A program made the translations under genes and the position numbers. From NCBI GenBank assembly GCA_035447605.1, contig DAOTHJ010000001.1:124001-188000 (forward strand): a stretch of 64,000 nucleotides of DNA, given 5' to 3'. Below, piece after piece: positions 53,123 to 61,700 of this stretch. The DNA comes from UMGS1668 sp035447605 (GTDB lineage Bacteria; Bacillota; Clostridia; Oscillospirales; Ruminococcaceae). Within the stretch, counting starts at the first letter, position 1; the number at the start of each line of letters is the position of its first letter. The notes under the pieces were generated by a model that ran no database searches, was not told where the DNA came from, and was given only the letters and a program-made list of their open reading frames with translations.

Positions 53123-53132
53123 CTGTTTGTGA

Positions 53133-53561
53133 TTAAGATTCGTCCGGATGGTTCCTGCGCCAGCCGAGGTAACTCTCGAGGATCACGACGGCGGCGACCT
53201 CGTCGATCACGGCCTTGCGCTTTTTTCCGCGCGTATCCGTATCGTTGAGATAGGCGGCGGCGGTGACGGTGGTACGGCGCTCATCCCAGAGGACCGTCTC
53301 GATCCCGGAGAGGGCGGCGAGCTGCCCGGCAAACTCCCGGCATAGCTCGGCGCGCGGGCCTTCCGAGCCGTTCATGTTGAGCGGCAGGCCCACAACGATT
53401 TTTTGAGCACCGTTCTCCTTCGCCGCGGCGGCGGTTTTTTCGAGCACGCGCTCCATATGCCGCTCATGGATCACGCCGACCGGCGAGGCGAGCAGCTCCG
53501 CCGGATCGCAGACGGCGAGCCCGGTTCTGGCATCCCCGAAATCCACGGACAGGATCTTCAT
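53133..53561 (-). CDS. ruvX: Holliday junction resolvase-like protein RuvX (YqgF)
   Basis: A 142-residue RNase H-fold protein with SVDFGDARTGLAV, the mid-chain VVGLPLNMNGSEGPRA and the acidic VLWDERRTTVTA. YqgF proteins are linked to 16S rRNA 5' processing and Holliday junction resolution. The start overlaps the upp stop by 1 base; it is the last gene of a five-gene operon. Confidence 0.92.
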   Translation of the reverse strand: MKILSVDFGDARTGLAVCDPAELLASPVGVIHERHMERVLEKTAAAAKENGAQKIVVGLPLNMNGSEGPRAELCREFAGQLAALSGIETVLWDERRTTVTAAAYLNDTDTRGKKRKAVIDEVAAVVILESYLGWRRNHPDES

Positions 53562-54193
53562 TATTTCGTACCGAAAATGCGGTCTCCGGCATCGCCGAGG
53601 CCGGGGACGATGTAGTTATGCTCATTGAGGTGATCGTCCAGCGCGGCGCAGTAGATCGGGACGTCCGGATGGGCCTCATTCAGGGCCTTGAGGCCTTCGG
53701 GGGCCGCGATGATGCACATAAAGCGGATATGCTTGACGCCGCGTTTCTTGATCTGGCTGATGGCGTCGGTGGCGGAGCCGCCGGTGGCGAGCATCGGATC
53801 GACGACGATGACCTCACGCTCGGTGATATCGTCCGGCAGTTTGCAGTAATACTCGACCGGCTTGCTGGTTTCCGGATCGCGGTAAAGGCCGATGTGGCCG
53901 ACCCTGGACTGCGGAAGAAGCTTGAGCATCCCGTCGACCATACCCAAGCCCGCGCGGAGGATCGGGACGATGGCGGGCTGTTTGCCGGCAAGCTGATGCG
54001 CGACGCAGGGAGCGACCGGGGTCTCAATTTCGACCTCTTCCGTCGGGAGATCGCGGGTGGCCTCAAAGCACATCAGCATGGCGATCTCGGTGACGAGTTC
54101 GCGGAAGGTCTTGGTATCGGTGTCGGTGCGGCGAAGGATGGAAAGCTTGTGCTGGATCAGCGGGTGATCGAGAATGACGGGCTGTTTCATCAT
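53561..54193 (-). CDS. upp: Uracil phosphoribosyltransferase
   Basis: A 210-residue enzyme that converts uracil and PRPP to UMP. The PRPP loop is VVDPMLATGGSATDAI, with the upstream PILRAGLGMVDGML and the uracil-site C-terminus YIVPGLGDAGDRIFGTK. ATG at 54193 has GGAGG eight bases upstream. The pairing with the nucleoside importer 13 kb away may be functional but is not an operon. Confidence 0.95.
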   Translation of the reverse strand: MMKQPVILDHPLIQHKLSILRRTDTDTKTFRELVTEIAMLMCFEATRDLPTEEVEIETPVAPCVAHQLAGKQPAIVPILRAGLGMVDGMLKLLPQSRVGHIGLYRDPETSKPVEYYCKLPDDITEREVIVVDPMLATGGSATDAISQIKKRGVKHIRFMCIIAAPEGLKALNEAHPDVPIYCAALDDHLNEHNYIVPGLGDAGDRIFGTK

Positions 54194-54249
54194 GTTGGGA
54201 TCCTCCTTGAAGATAATATTATAGAAATTACCAAAATCGAATTTGCCGA

Positions 54250-54696
54250 TTACAGGCATGCCCGGCCCTCAAGCTCCGTGATCATGGCGACGCGGCGGGC
54301 ATGACGGCCGCCCTCGAACTCGGCGGCGAGGTAGGTGTCGACGATTTTGAGCGCAAGTCCCGGCCCGACGACGCGCGCGCCCATGCACAGGACGTTGCTG
54401 TCGTTGTGGCGGCGGGCGTATTCGGCGGAGAAGCAATCTCCGCAGAGCGCGGCGCGAATGCCCCTGCATTTATTGGCGCACATGCTCATACCGATGCCGG
54501 TGCCGCAGATCAGGATGCCTCTCTCACATTTTCCGGTCTGCACGGCGCCACAGACCTTTTCCGCAAAGAGCGGATAATCGCAGGAGGCTTCGGAATCCGT
54601 ACCGAAATCCTCGTAGGCGACGCCGATATCGGCAAGATGTTTTTTGATTTCCTCCTTGAGTTCATAACCGCCGTGATCCGAACCGATCGCAAGCAT
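54250..54696 (-). CDS. rpiB: Ribose-5-phosphate isomerase B
   Basis: A 148-residue RpiB: GSDHGGYELKEEIKKHL at the start, the active-site Cys loop in LICGTGIGMSMCANKCRGIRAAL and the conserved HNDSNVLCMGARVVG. ATG at 54696 follows GGGAG by seven bases. It interconverts ribose 5-phosphate and ribulose 5-phosphate, supplying PRPP for the neighbouring upp. Confidence 0.93.
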   Translation of the reverse strand: MLAIGSDHGGYELKEEIKKHLADIGVAYEDFGTDSEASCDYPLFAEKVCGAVQTGKCERGILICGTGIGMSMCANKCRGIRAALCGDCFSAEYARRHNDSNVLCMGARVVGPGLALKIVDTYLAAEFEGGRHARRVAMITELEGRACL

Positions 54697-54739
54697 GGAA
54701 CAACTCCCTTTCTTTATCAAATCCTATTTATGAAGCAGA

Positions 54740-55447
54740 TCAAGTCTGCGCGAGCCTTGCTTCCCGTTCCCGTTCGGCCTGTGCGACCTTGAGATAATTC
54801 GGAACCAGCGCATCCGCCGGAACGGTATTCCCCTCCCGGTACATCTTTCGTGCCGCGGCGCAGGTGCCGTACGCGCTGCCCAGAACGAGGTTCGGCGGCG
54901 CGGGGCGGCAAAGATCCCCGTAAAGATCTACAAGAGGTTTTGCGCCGTCGCCCATCAGCAGGATTTTGCCGAATCGCGCGGCACAAGCCTCAAGCTCCGG
55001 CCGGAGCTCACCGGCGGCGGCCGTCCGGTCCTCGCAGAGGCGGAGGGGCTCGCCGGAGGAACAGTCAAACAGCGCAAAATAAACCTGACCGCAGCGCGCA
55101 TCCATCGCCGTGCAGACGGGCATTTTCCAATCCGCGGCGTTCCATGCGAGGGCCTCCAGCGTCGAAGGACCCACACAGGGCTTGTCCAGTGCAAAGGCCA
55201 TCGCCTTTACGGCCGCAATGCCGATCCGAAGGCCGGTAAACGAACCCGGCCCGCAGTTGACGGCATAGAGATCAATGTCGGATGGGGCGGCATGAAGGGC
55301 ATCCAGCAGGTTTTTGGCCATCGGGAGCACGGTCTCGCTGTGGGTGAAGCCGCTGTCGAGATAGGAGAGCGCCAACAGACGGCCGGTCTCGTCCATCACG
55401 GCGACCGACGCGGTTTTTGCCGCCGTATCGAAGCCAAGAATTTTCAT
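54740..55447 (-). CDS. tsaB: tRNA threonylcarbamoyladenosine biosynthesis protein TsaB
   Basis: A 235-residue ASKHA-fold protein (KILGFDTAAKTASVAV, then NCGPGSFTGLRIGIAAVKAM). TsaB partners TsaD and TsaE to make t6A37 in tRNA. The start overlaps the tsaE stop by one base (TGATG). The C-terminus VPADALVPNYLKVAQAERE is the usual end. Confidence 0.93.
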   Translation of the reverse strand: MKILGFDTAAKTASVAVMDETGRLLALSYLDSGFTHSETVLPMAKNLLDALHAAPSDIDLYAVNCGPGSFTGLRIGIAAVKAMAFALDKPCVGPSTLEALAWNAADWKMPVCTAMDARCGQVYFALFDCSSGEPLRLCEDRTAAAGELRPELEACAARFGKILLMGDGAKPLVDLYGDLCRPAPPNLVLGSAYGTCAAARKMYREGNTVPADALVPNYLKVAQAEREREARLAQT

Positions 55448-55872
55448 CAGAAAGGCCCTCCCTCCACCGTGATCTCCCGGTCGGTTTCGCCGGTATTGCG
55501 GATGTCGATATGGATGCCACCTTCCGGCAGAAATCCGGCGACGTTTTCGCTCCATTCGATCACCAGGACGGCCCCGGATTCCAGATAGTCAAAAAAACCG
55601 GTGGAATAGAGGTCGTCGAAGGTGTGAATCCGGTACATGTCGAAGTGGCAGACCGGCACCGGGCCCTTGTAGCAGTGCACCAGCGCGAAGGTCGGGCTGG
55701 AGACATCGTCCCGGCTGCCGAGCGCGGCGGTCAGATAGCGGGTAAACGTCGTCTTGCCCGCGCCGAGCCCGCCGGTGAACGCGACAACATCACCGGGGTG
55801 AAGTTCCTTCGCGATCTCCTCCGCGGCTTTTGCGGTATCCGATTCGGAATGGGATGAGTATCTGCGCGTAAT
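55447..55872 (-). CDS. tsaE: tRNA threonylcarbamoyladenosine ATPase TsaE, apparent ATT start
   Basis: A 141-residue P-loop ATPase: Walker A TGGLGAGKTTFTRYL, VSSPTFALVH, MYRIHTFDDLYSTGF and IEWSENVAGFLP. No ATG, GTG or TTG occurs upstream of the Walker motif in this frame; the first ATG lies inside the domain at 55680, past the P-loop. GGAGGT (55882-55877) sits four bases before ATT 55872, which gives the family's normal length. A non-canonical ATT start is the simplest reading. Confidence 0.85.
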   Translation of the reverse strand: MTRRYSSHSESDTAKAAEEIAKELHPGDVVAFTGGLGAGKTTFTRYLTAALGSRDDVSSPTFALVHCYKGPVPVCHFDMYRIHTFDDLYSTGFFDYLESGAVLVIEWSENVAGFLPEGGIHIDIRNTGETDREITVEGGPF

Positions 55873-55896
55873 ACCGACCTCCGTTTCTAAAATTTT

Positions 55897-55925
55897 ATTA
55901 TAACACCGGCCTTCCCCGTTTACAA
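55897..55925 (-). promoter_or_regulatory. Promoter of the tsaE-tsaB-rpiB-upp-ruvX operon
   Basis: On the minus strand TTGTAA (55925-55920) and TATAAT (55902-55897), spacer 17, 25 bases before the ATT start. Confidence 0.7.
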
Positions 55926-56089
55926 TTTAAAATTCGGCAAAAGCGGTCAAAAGCGAAAAAAGCGTATCCCTCCATGCGGCCTTTTACCCGGCCGTACTGG
56001 GAAGCTTATCCGGCGGCTCTTCGCTTTACAAACAGGCTTTTTCATGATAAAATAGCGGTAAAGGTGCCCCGGAAAGGAGGCCTTCCGTC

Positions 56090-57232
56090 ATGAAAAGATT
56101 CTGGGCTTCCGCTCTGAGATATATCCGTTTCACCGACAAAATGATGCTGCTGCTGTGCCTTTTGGTCTCCGGCATCAGCGTCGTCTGCCTGTATTCGATT
56201 GTCCACTCCGACATAGGCCCCAAACTCGGCGCCTATGAACGCAACGTCATCGTTCAGATCGGCGCCATCGGCATGGGCATGTTTTGTGCGGTCTGCCTGT
56301 CTTTGCTGGATTATCACGTTCTCGCCAAGCTCTGGAAGTTTTATATCCCGCTCGCCCTACTGCTGGTCGGGCTGACCTTTTTTTACGGCGTTCAGGTCGA
56401 CGAGACCATCGACGACAAGGCGTGGCTCCGTCTGCCCTTCGGCATGACGTTTCAGCCGGCCGAATTCATGAAGATCTGCTTCATCCTGAGCCTCGCCTAT
56501 CATCTCTCGAAATTGAGGGGCAGCATCAATCGGCCGGTCAATATTCTTCTGCTCGGTCTGCACGGCGCGGTTCCGATGCTGCTCGTCCATCTTCAGGGCG
56601 ACGACGGAACAGCGCTGATCTTTCTGTTTATTTTCGTGACCGTGGTGTTTCTGGCGGGGGTCTCGTGGAAATATCTGCTCCCCGCGGCAGGCTGCGTCGC
56701 CGTCGCGATACCGATCGTTTGGCAGTATGTCTTTTCGGATGATCAGCGGAAGCGGTTTCTCTCCGTCTATTTTTCCGCCTACGCCGATCCCGTCGGCTCG
56801 GATTACCAGCAGCGCCTGAGCCGCATCTCCATCGGTTCCGGCCAGATGACCGGCAAGGGACTGTTTCAGGATAACTACTGGTACGTTCCGAAAATGCACA
56901 ACGACTTTATTTTTTCGTTTATCGGTCAGGCGTTGGGTTTCATCGGCGCGCTTGCGGTGGTCGGGCTGCTGCTCGCGGTCTGCATCCGCTCGATCCATAC
57001 CGCCGTCACCGCGCTGGATCCGCTGGGGACCTACATTTGCTACGGCTTTTTTGCCATGATCTTCTTCCAGTGCGCGCTGAATATCGGCATGTGCCTGAGC
57101 GTGCTGCCGGTCATCGGCGTCACGCTGCCCCTGCTGAGTTCCGGGGGCTCCTCCGTCCTGATTACGTATCTCGGGATAGGGCTGGTACTGAGCGTCTGGA
57201 CCCATCGGCGCAAGGCGCTGTTTTATGATTGA
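56090..57232 (+). CDS. rodA: RodA/FtsW/SpoVE-family glycosyltransferase
   Basis: A 380-residue SEDS protein with ten membrane helices that polymerises lipid II into peptidoglycan. Family marks: AWLRLPFGMTFQPAEFMKI, a short loop with the catalytic-type HLQGDDGTALIFLF, HNDFIFSFIGQALGFIGA and LPLLSSGGSSVLITYLGIG. RodA, FtsW and SpoVE cannot be separated by eye; no partner penicillin-binding protein is adjacent. GGAAAGGAGG precedes ATG 56090. Confidence 0.9.
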   Translation: MKRFWASALRYIRFTDKMMLLLCLLVSGISVVCLYSIVHSDIGPKLGAYERNVIVQIGAIGMGMFCAVCLSLLDYHVLAKLWKFYIPLALLLVGLTFFYGVQVDETIDDKAWLRLPFGMTFQPAEFMKICFILSLAYHLSKLRGSINRPVNILLLGLHGAVPMLLVHLQGDDGTALIFLFIFVTVVFLAGVSWKYLLPAAGCVAVAIPIVWQYVFSDDQRKRFLSVYFSAYADPVGSDYQQRLSRISIGSGQMTGKGLFQDNYWYVPKMHNDFIFSFIGQALGFIGALAVVGLLLAVCIRSIHTAVTALDPLGTYICYGFFAMIFFQCALNIGMCLSVLPVIGVTLPLLSSGGSSVLITYLGIGLVLSVWTHRRKALFYD

Positions 57233-57277
57233 CTTTTTTCCGGAATATCCGGATAAAAACGGAATGGAGGGTTTCCT

Positions 57278-58222
57278 ATGAAGTATTCCGTAGCCGTCGA
57301 TCTCGGCGGCACAAATATCGGCGCCGGCGTTGTCCGGGAAGACGGTCACCTGGTCTCCAAAGTCGGCGTTCCGATCCCTTCCGGAACGGGCCCGGAAGAC
57401 CTGATCCGGCAGATCGGCGACGCCGCCCGGACGGCGATTTTTGAGGCGAACATGGATCCGCAGGAGATCTCGTTTGCCGGCGTGGGCATCCCCGGCGTCT
57501 GCAAATCCAAAAAGGGGCCGGTCATCTTCGCCCCGAACATCGACTGGAAAAATATCGACTGTGTCCCGACGCTGGAGGCTCGCCTCGGCATGCCGGTCTA
57601 TCTCGGCAACGACGCCGACTGCGCCGCGCTCGGAGAAGCCAAGGCCGGCGCCGGCATCAGATACGACAGTCTGGTGATGCTGACGATCGGCACCGGCATC
57701 GGTGGCGGCGTGATCCTTAACCGAAAGCTTTTCGCCGCGCCGCTCGGCGGAGAATACGGCCATGTCACACTGGTTCACGGCGGCCTGCCCTGCACCTGCG
57801 GGAAAAAGGGCTGCTTTGAATGTTATGCCTCCGCCATCGCGCTCAAACGCGAGACCCGGGCCGCCGCCGGAGCGCACCCGGAGTCTCTGATCTGGAAGCT
57901 CTGCGACGGCGATCTCAATAAGGTCGGCGGCAGAACGGCCTTCGACGCAGCCGAACAGGGAGACGCAACCGGAGAAGCGGTCGTCGAGCAGTACCTCGAC
58001 TATCTGGCCGATGGAATCAGCGGTTTCGTGAATATCTTCCGTCCGCAGGCGGTCGTCATCGGCGGTGGCGTCAGCAATCAGGGCGACTCCCTGCTGATCC
58101 CGCTGGAGAAAAAAGTCGCGGCGCTCTGCTACGCCTCCGGCGACATCCCCACCCCGAGGGTGATCCGGGCCTTCCTCGGCAACGACGCCGGCATCATCGG
58201 CGCGGGCATGCTGGGATACTAA
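57278..58222 (+). CDS. ROK-family sugar kinase (glucokinase-like)
   Basis: A 314-residue ROK protein: DLGGTNIGAGVV phosphate loop, GIPGVCKSKKGPV, NDADCAALGE, the zinc site GHVTLVHGGLPCTCGKKGCFECYAS (His plus CxCGxxGCxE) and the adenosine loop VVIGGGVSNQGD. It probably phosphorylates glucose or a related hexose. It lacks the helix-turn-helix of ROK repressors. Terminator 58234-58264 follows. Confidence 0.9.
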   Translation: MKYSVAVDLGGTNIGAGVVREDGHLVSKVGVPIPSGTGPEDLIRQIGDAARTAIFEANMDPQEISFAGVGIPGVCKSKKGPVIFAPNIDWKNIDCVPTLEARLGMPVYLGNDADCAALGEAKAGAGIRYDSLVMLTIGTGIGGGVILNRKLFAAPLGGEYGHVTLVHGGLPCTCGKKGCFECYASAIALKRETRAAAGAHPESLIWKLCDGDLNKVGGRTAFDAAEQGDATGEAVVEQYLDYLADGISGFVNIFRPQAVVIGGGVSNQGDSLLIPLEKKVAALCYASGDIPTPRVIRAFLGNDAGIIGAGMLGY

Positions 58223-58233
58223 AAAAGAGCACA

Positions 58234-58264
58234 AAAAGGTGGTCCGTGACGGGCCGCCTTTTTA
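58234..58264 (+). terminator. Terminator of the ROK kinase gene
   Basis: AAAGGTGGTCCG/CGGGCCGCCTTT stem with a TTTTT tail. The rest of 58265-58454 holds no gene I can support. Confidence 0.8.
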
Positions 58265-58454
58265 AATATCCAAACGAACTTTTGCGCCGCCGTTCTTTTT
58301 TATGATCCGCACCCGGCGGGCAAGCCATCGTATCCCGCCGGTCCGCTTTTCCTTCTCTCCGCGATGGGCCGGCGGTTATTTCACCGTTCCATGGAGTACG
58401 CGGCAGGCCGGTTCTCCATAGGCTTTACGGAAGAACAAAAAATCCCGAGCACGA

Positions 58455-58494
58455 AAACAGCGCCACCCAAAACGGGCGGCGCTGCTCTTTTTTT
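58455..58494. terminator. Bidirectional terminator before the 60-aa gene's end
   Basis: AGCGCC-CCC/GGG-GGCGCT stem with T-rich sequence on both strands, located 20 bases downstream of the leftward 60-aa gene. Confidence 0.75.
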
Positions 58495-58510
58495 GTATGC
58501 GGATGCGGGT

Positions 58511-58693
58511 TCAGCGAATGATGCCGTACTGCTTCATCATATCGCGGAGCTTTTCGACCATATCGGTTGCCATGGTGGAGAATTCGTCGGCGGCGCCGCC
58601 GTCGCTCTTGACCTTATGGATCTGAGACTCGATATAATCGGCAGTTTTTATCATAACGGTGGAATTGTTGATCTGATCTTCAATGCTAAGCAT
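58511..58693 (-). CDS. Hypothetical helical protein (60 aa)
   Basis: I do not recognise it. It is predicted all-helical, rich in Met, Lys and Glu (LSIEDQINNSTVMIKTADYI, MATDMVEKLRDMMKQYGIIR), with no Cys and no membrane segment. GGGGAGGCC lies upstream of the ATG, and a terminator follows, so it is likely a real small gene. Spore or stress small proteins can look like this; this is speculation. Confidence 0.55.
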   Translation of the reverse strand: MLSIEDQINNSTVMIKTADYIESQIHKVKSDGGAADEFSTMATDMVEKLRDMMKQYGIIR

Positions 58694-58787
58694 AATAATG
58701 GCCTCCCCGATTTGTTATAGAGTCATTATAACACATAAAATTCCCAATTAAAAGGGATTTTCTATAAATTTTTCGTTGTTTTTACTT

Positions 58788-61700
58788 TCATTCTACCGAT
58801 TTCATGGATTCAACCATGCTGATTTTCTTCAGCCGGAAATACATGATCCAGTCGACCAAAAAAGTAAACAACATGGTCGTCGCGAAGGCCGCAAAGAAAC
58901 ACCACGCCGGCAGATCCCGGCCGAACATGACGGTGTCGGTTTCGGCGACGCTGATGACAAACCGGTGGAGATAGACGCCGAGCCAGAGACCTGCCGCGTC
59001 GCCGATCAGGGAAAGCAGCAGGCTCTCGCGGAACACATAGGCCGAGGTCTCCCGGTCATAGAAGCCGAGCACCTTGATCGTGGCGATCTCGCGAGTGCGC
59101 TCCGTGATATTGATGTTCGTCAGGTTATAAAGCACCGTGAGGGCAAGCATGGCCGCCGAGAGAATGATCAGGGCCACCACATAATTGAGGTTCCCCACCG
59201 TATCGGCAAAGGAGGCCTTGGAATCTCTCGAGAAGGTCAGCGCGAGCACGGCGTCTTTCTGAATCAGCTCCGAGGCGAGCGTGTTCTGCGCCTCTTCGCC
59301 CGAATCGCTCATGATCGTGAGCACGGCATTCGGCTCCATCGTCTCTCCGGCATAGCGTTCCCAGCAGGTCTTTGTCATGTAGATGAAATGGAGCACATAG
59401 TTCTCCGTGATGCCGGAGACCGGAGCGGTGATCTGTTTTCCATCCGCGGTGAAGGTGATCGAATCCCCGACGGAGAGGCCGAGCTTCTCGGAGAGCTTCT
59501 CCGTGATGAGCACGCCGTCGTCCGGGAGGGCAAGCTCCTCCCCGGAGACGCGCTCGTGAAAACTGATGAACTGCGGAGCCTCGCCGCCATCCTCAAAGAC
59601 GAGGAAATAGACCTCCGAGACGCCGCCGACCTCCGCGCTCTTTTCGTAAACCGGAAGATTCTTTTCCGCAATCGGGCTTTCCTCAAGCGCCTCATAGACC
59701 TCCTCCTTCTCCGCCTCCTTGGCGTTTCCGTCAAGCGAAGTGGTCAGGTCGTAAAGGAAGACGGAGGAATACTGGCGGTCCATGATCCGGCTGATCGAAG
59801 AATAGAGCCCGAAGCCGGTCAGCGTCAGCGCCGTGCAGCCCGCGATGCCGATCACCGTCATAAAAATGCGCCTCTTGTAGCGGAAGATGTTGCGGACGGT
59901 GACTTTTTTGAGGAAGCTCAGGCGCTTCCAGATAAAGCCGACGGATTCGAGAAAGACGCGCTTGCCGGGTTTCGGCGCCTTCGGGCGCATCAGTTCCGCA
60001 GGCTGCGCCCGGAGCTCAAGGTCGCAGGCCCAGATCGCCGCGAACGCCGTGCAGGCAAGGCAGACCGCCGTGACCGCAGCCCAGAGGCCCCAGTCCGGCA
60101 CCAGTTCGAGCCCCGGCATGATATACATCAGCGAATACGCATTGTAGATCACCTCCGGGAACACCACCGTTCCCGCCGCGATGCCGGCCGCCGCACCGGC
60201 AACACTCGCGGCCGAGGCATAGATCAGGAATTTTGAGGCGATCTGTCCCCGGCGGTAGCCCAGCGCTTTATAAGTACCGATCTCCGTGCGCTTCTCCTCG
60301 ACCATCCTCGTCATCGTGGTGAGACAGACCAGCATGGCGACGAGGAAGAAGAAGAACGGAAAGATCTTCGCCACCGCCTCGATGCGGTGGGCGTCGCCGT
60401 CGTAGGTGCTGTATCCCGGATCGTCGTTCCGGTCCAGCACATACCAGACCGGCTTTTTGAGATCCGCGAGCTCCTCCTTCGCGTCGTCGATTTTCTGCCG
60501 CGCGTCGGCAAGCTCTTCGTCGGCGTCCGCTTTGGCGTCCTCATATTCCTGCTTGCCGTCCTCGTATTGTTTCAGGCCGTCGGCATAATCTTCCTCGCCG
60601 TCGATCAGTTCCTGATAGGAATCCGCAAGCTCCTTTTCCGCGTCGTCGATCTCCTTTTGCCCATCGGCGCGGGCCTCCTCCAGATCAAGGCGGCCCTGCT
60701 CAAGCTCTTCCTCCGCGTCACGGAGCTCTCTCCGCGCCTCCGCAAGCTCATCTCTTGCGTTTTCCAGCTTGATCTCCCCGTCGTGGTATTCCTCCCAGCC
60801 GGCGTCGATCTGTGCCTGCGCGGACTTCATCGTCTCAAGGTTGTCGAAATAGCCGGAAATCTCGGTCTGCGCCGCGTCGAGCTGCTGCCGGTATCCGGCG
60901 ATCTCGGCGAGCGAGGCGTTCAGCTCCTCCTCGCTGATCAGCCCGGCGGCATAGGCCTGCCGGACCTGCGTCTCCTGAAGGTCGAGCTGCTGCCGCTGGG
61001 TATCCAGCGTGCTCTGTTGGGTATTCAGGTAGGCCTCAAATTCATCGAGACTCGAAAAACCGGTCTCGGCGATGCCGGCATCCAGCTCCGCCTGCGCATC
61101 TTCAAGCTGCTCTTTCGACCGCTCGAGCTTTTTGACGCCCTCTTTATATTCGTCCAGGCCGTCGTGGTATTCGTCCCAGCCGTCGTCGATCTTTTTCTGC
61201 CCGTCGGCGAGCTCCTCCTCGGCGTCGGCGATCTTATCGGCAAATTCCTCTTTCGCATCGGCAAGCTCCGCCTCGCCGTCATGATATTTGACCCAGCCGT
61301 CATCCAGCTCCGTCCGCGCGTCACGAAGCTCCCGTTTCGCGTCATAGAGCTCGACCCGCGCGTCGCGGAGATCCTCGTTGGCCGTCAGCTCTCCGCCCTC
61401 CAGCTCCCGCTCGGCATCGGCAATCTTGTCGCCGGCCTCCTGCTGAATCTCGCCGTAGCGCTCTTCCTCCCGGGTATCCGCGAGGGCTTCAAACGTATCC
61501 TCGTATCTCTCCACCGTATCCTCATACGCATCGGAAAATGCGGAGATATCCGCCGTATCCTCGAGCGTGACGCTGACTTCGGTGAAGACATCCATGGTGA
61601 AGTTCTCCGCGTTCACCATGATATAAGTATTGAGGTTGCCGTTGCCGATATCCGTGCTGCCGCGCTCAAAACTGATGTAGCGTGGCGAGCGGACCACGCC

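Larger units (their letters stand above)
40561..53123. mobile_element. Integrated genomic island: type I R-M cargo with large serine recombinase
   Basis: About 12.56 kb lying between the importer operon and ruvX. At its right end is a TnpW-like gene and a large serine recombinase, the usual terminal position. Imperfect inverted repeats occur at both ends, and a TC dinucleotide (GA on the other strand) is present at each boundary. Ribosome sites and gene overlaps make most of the cargo one rightward operon. Base composition is visibly more AT-rich than the flanking core. No relaxase, conjugation or replication genes are seen, so transfer would need help. Confidence 0.75.

Noticed and set aside
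56357..58234. A 625-codon open frame antisense to the RodA-like and ROK kinase genes
   Set aside because: It spans two well-supported genes on the other strand and crosses their intergenic gap; the composition is that of a shadow.
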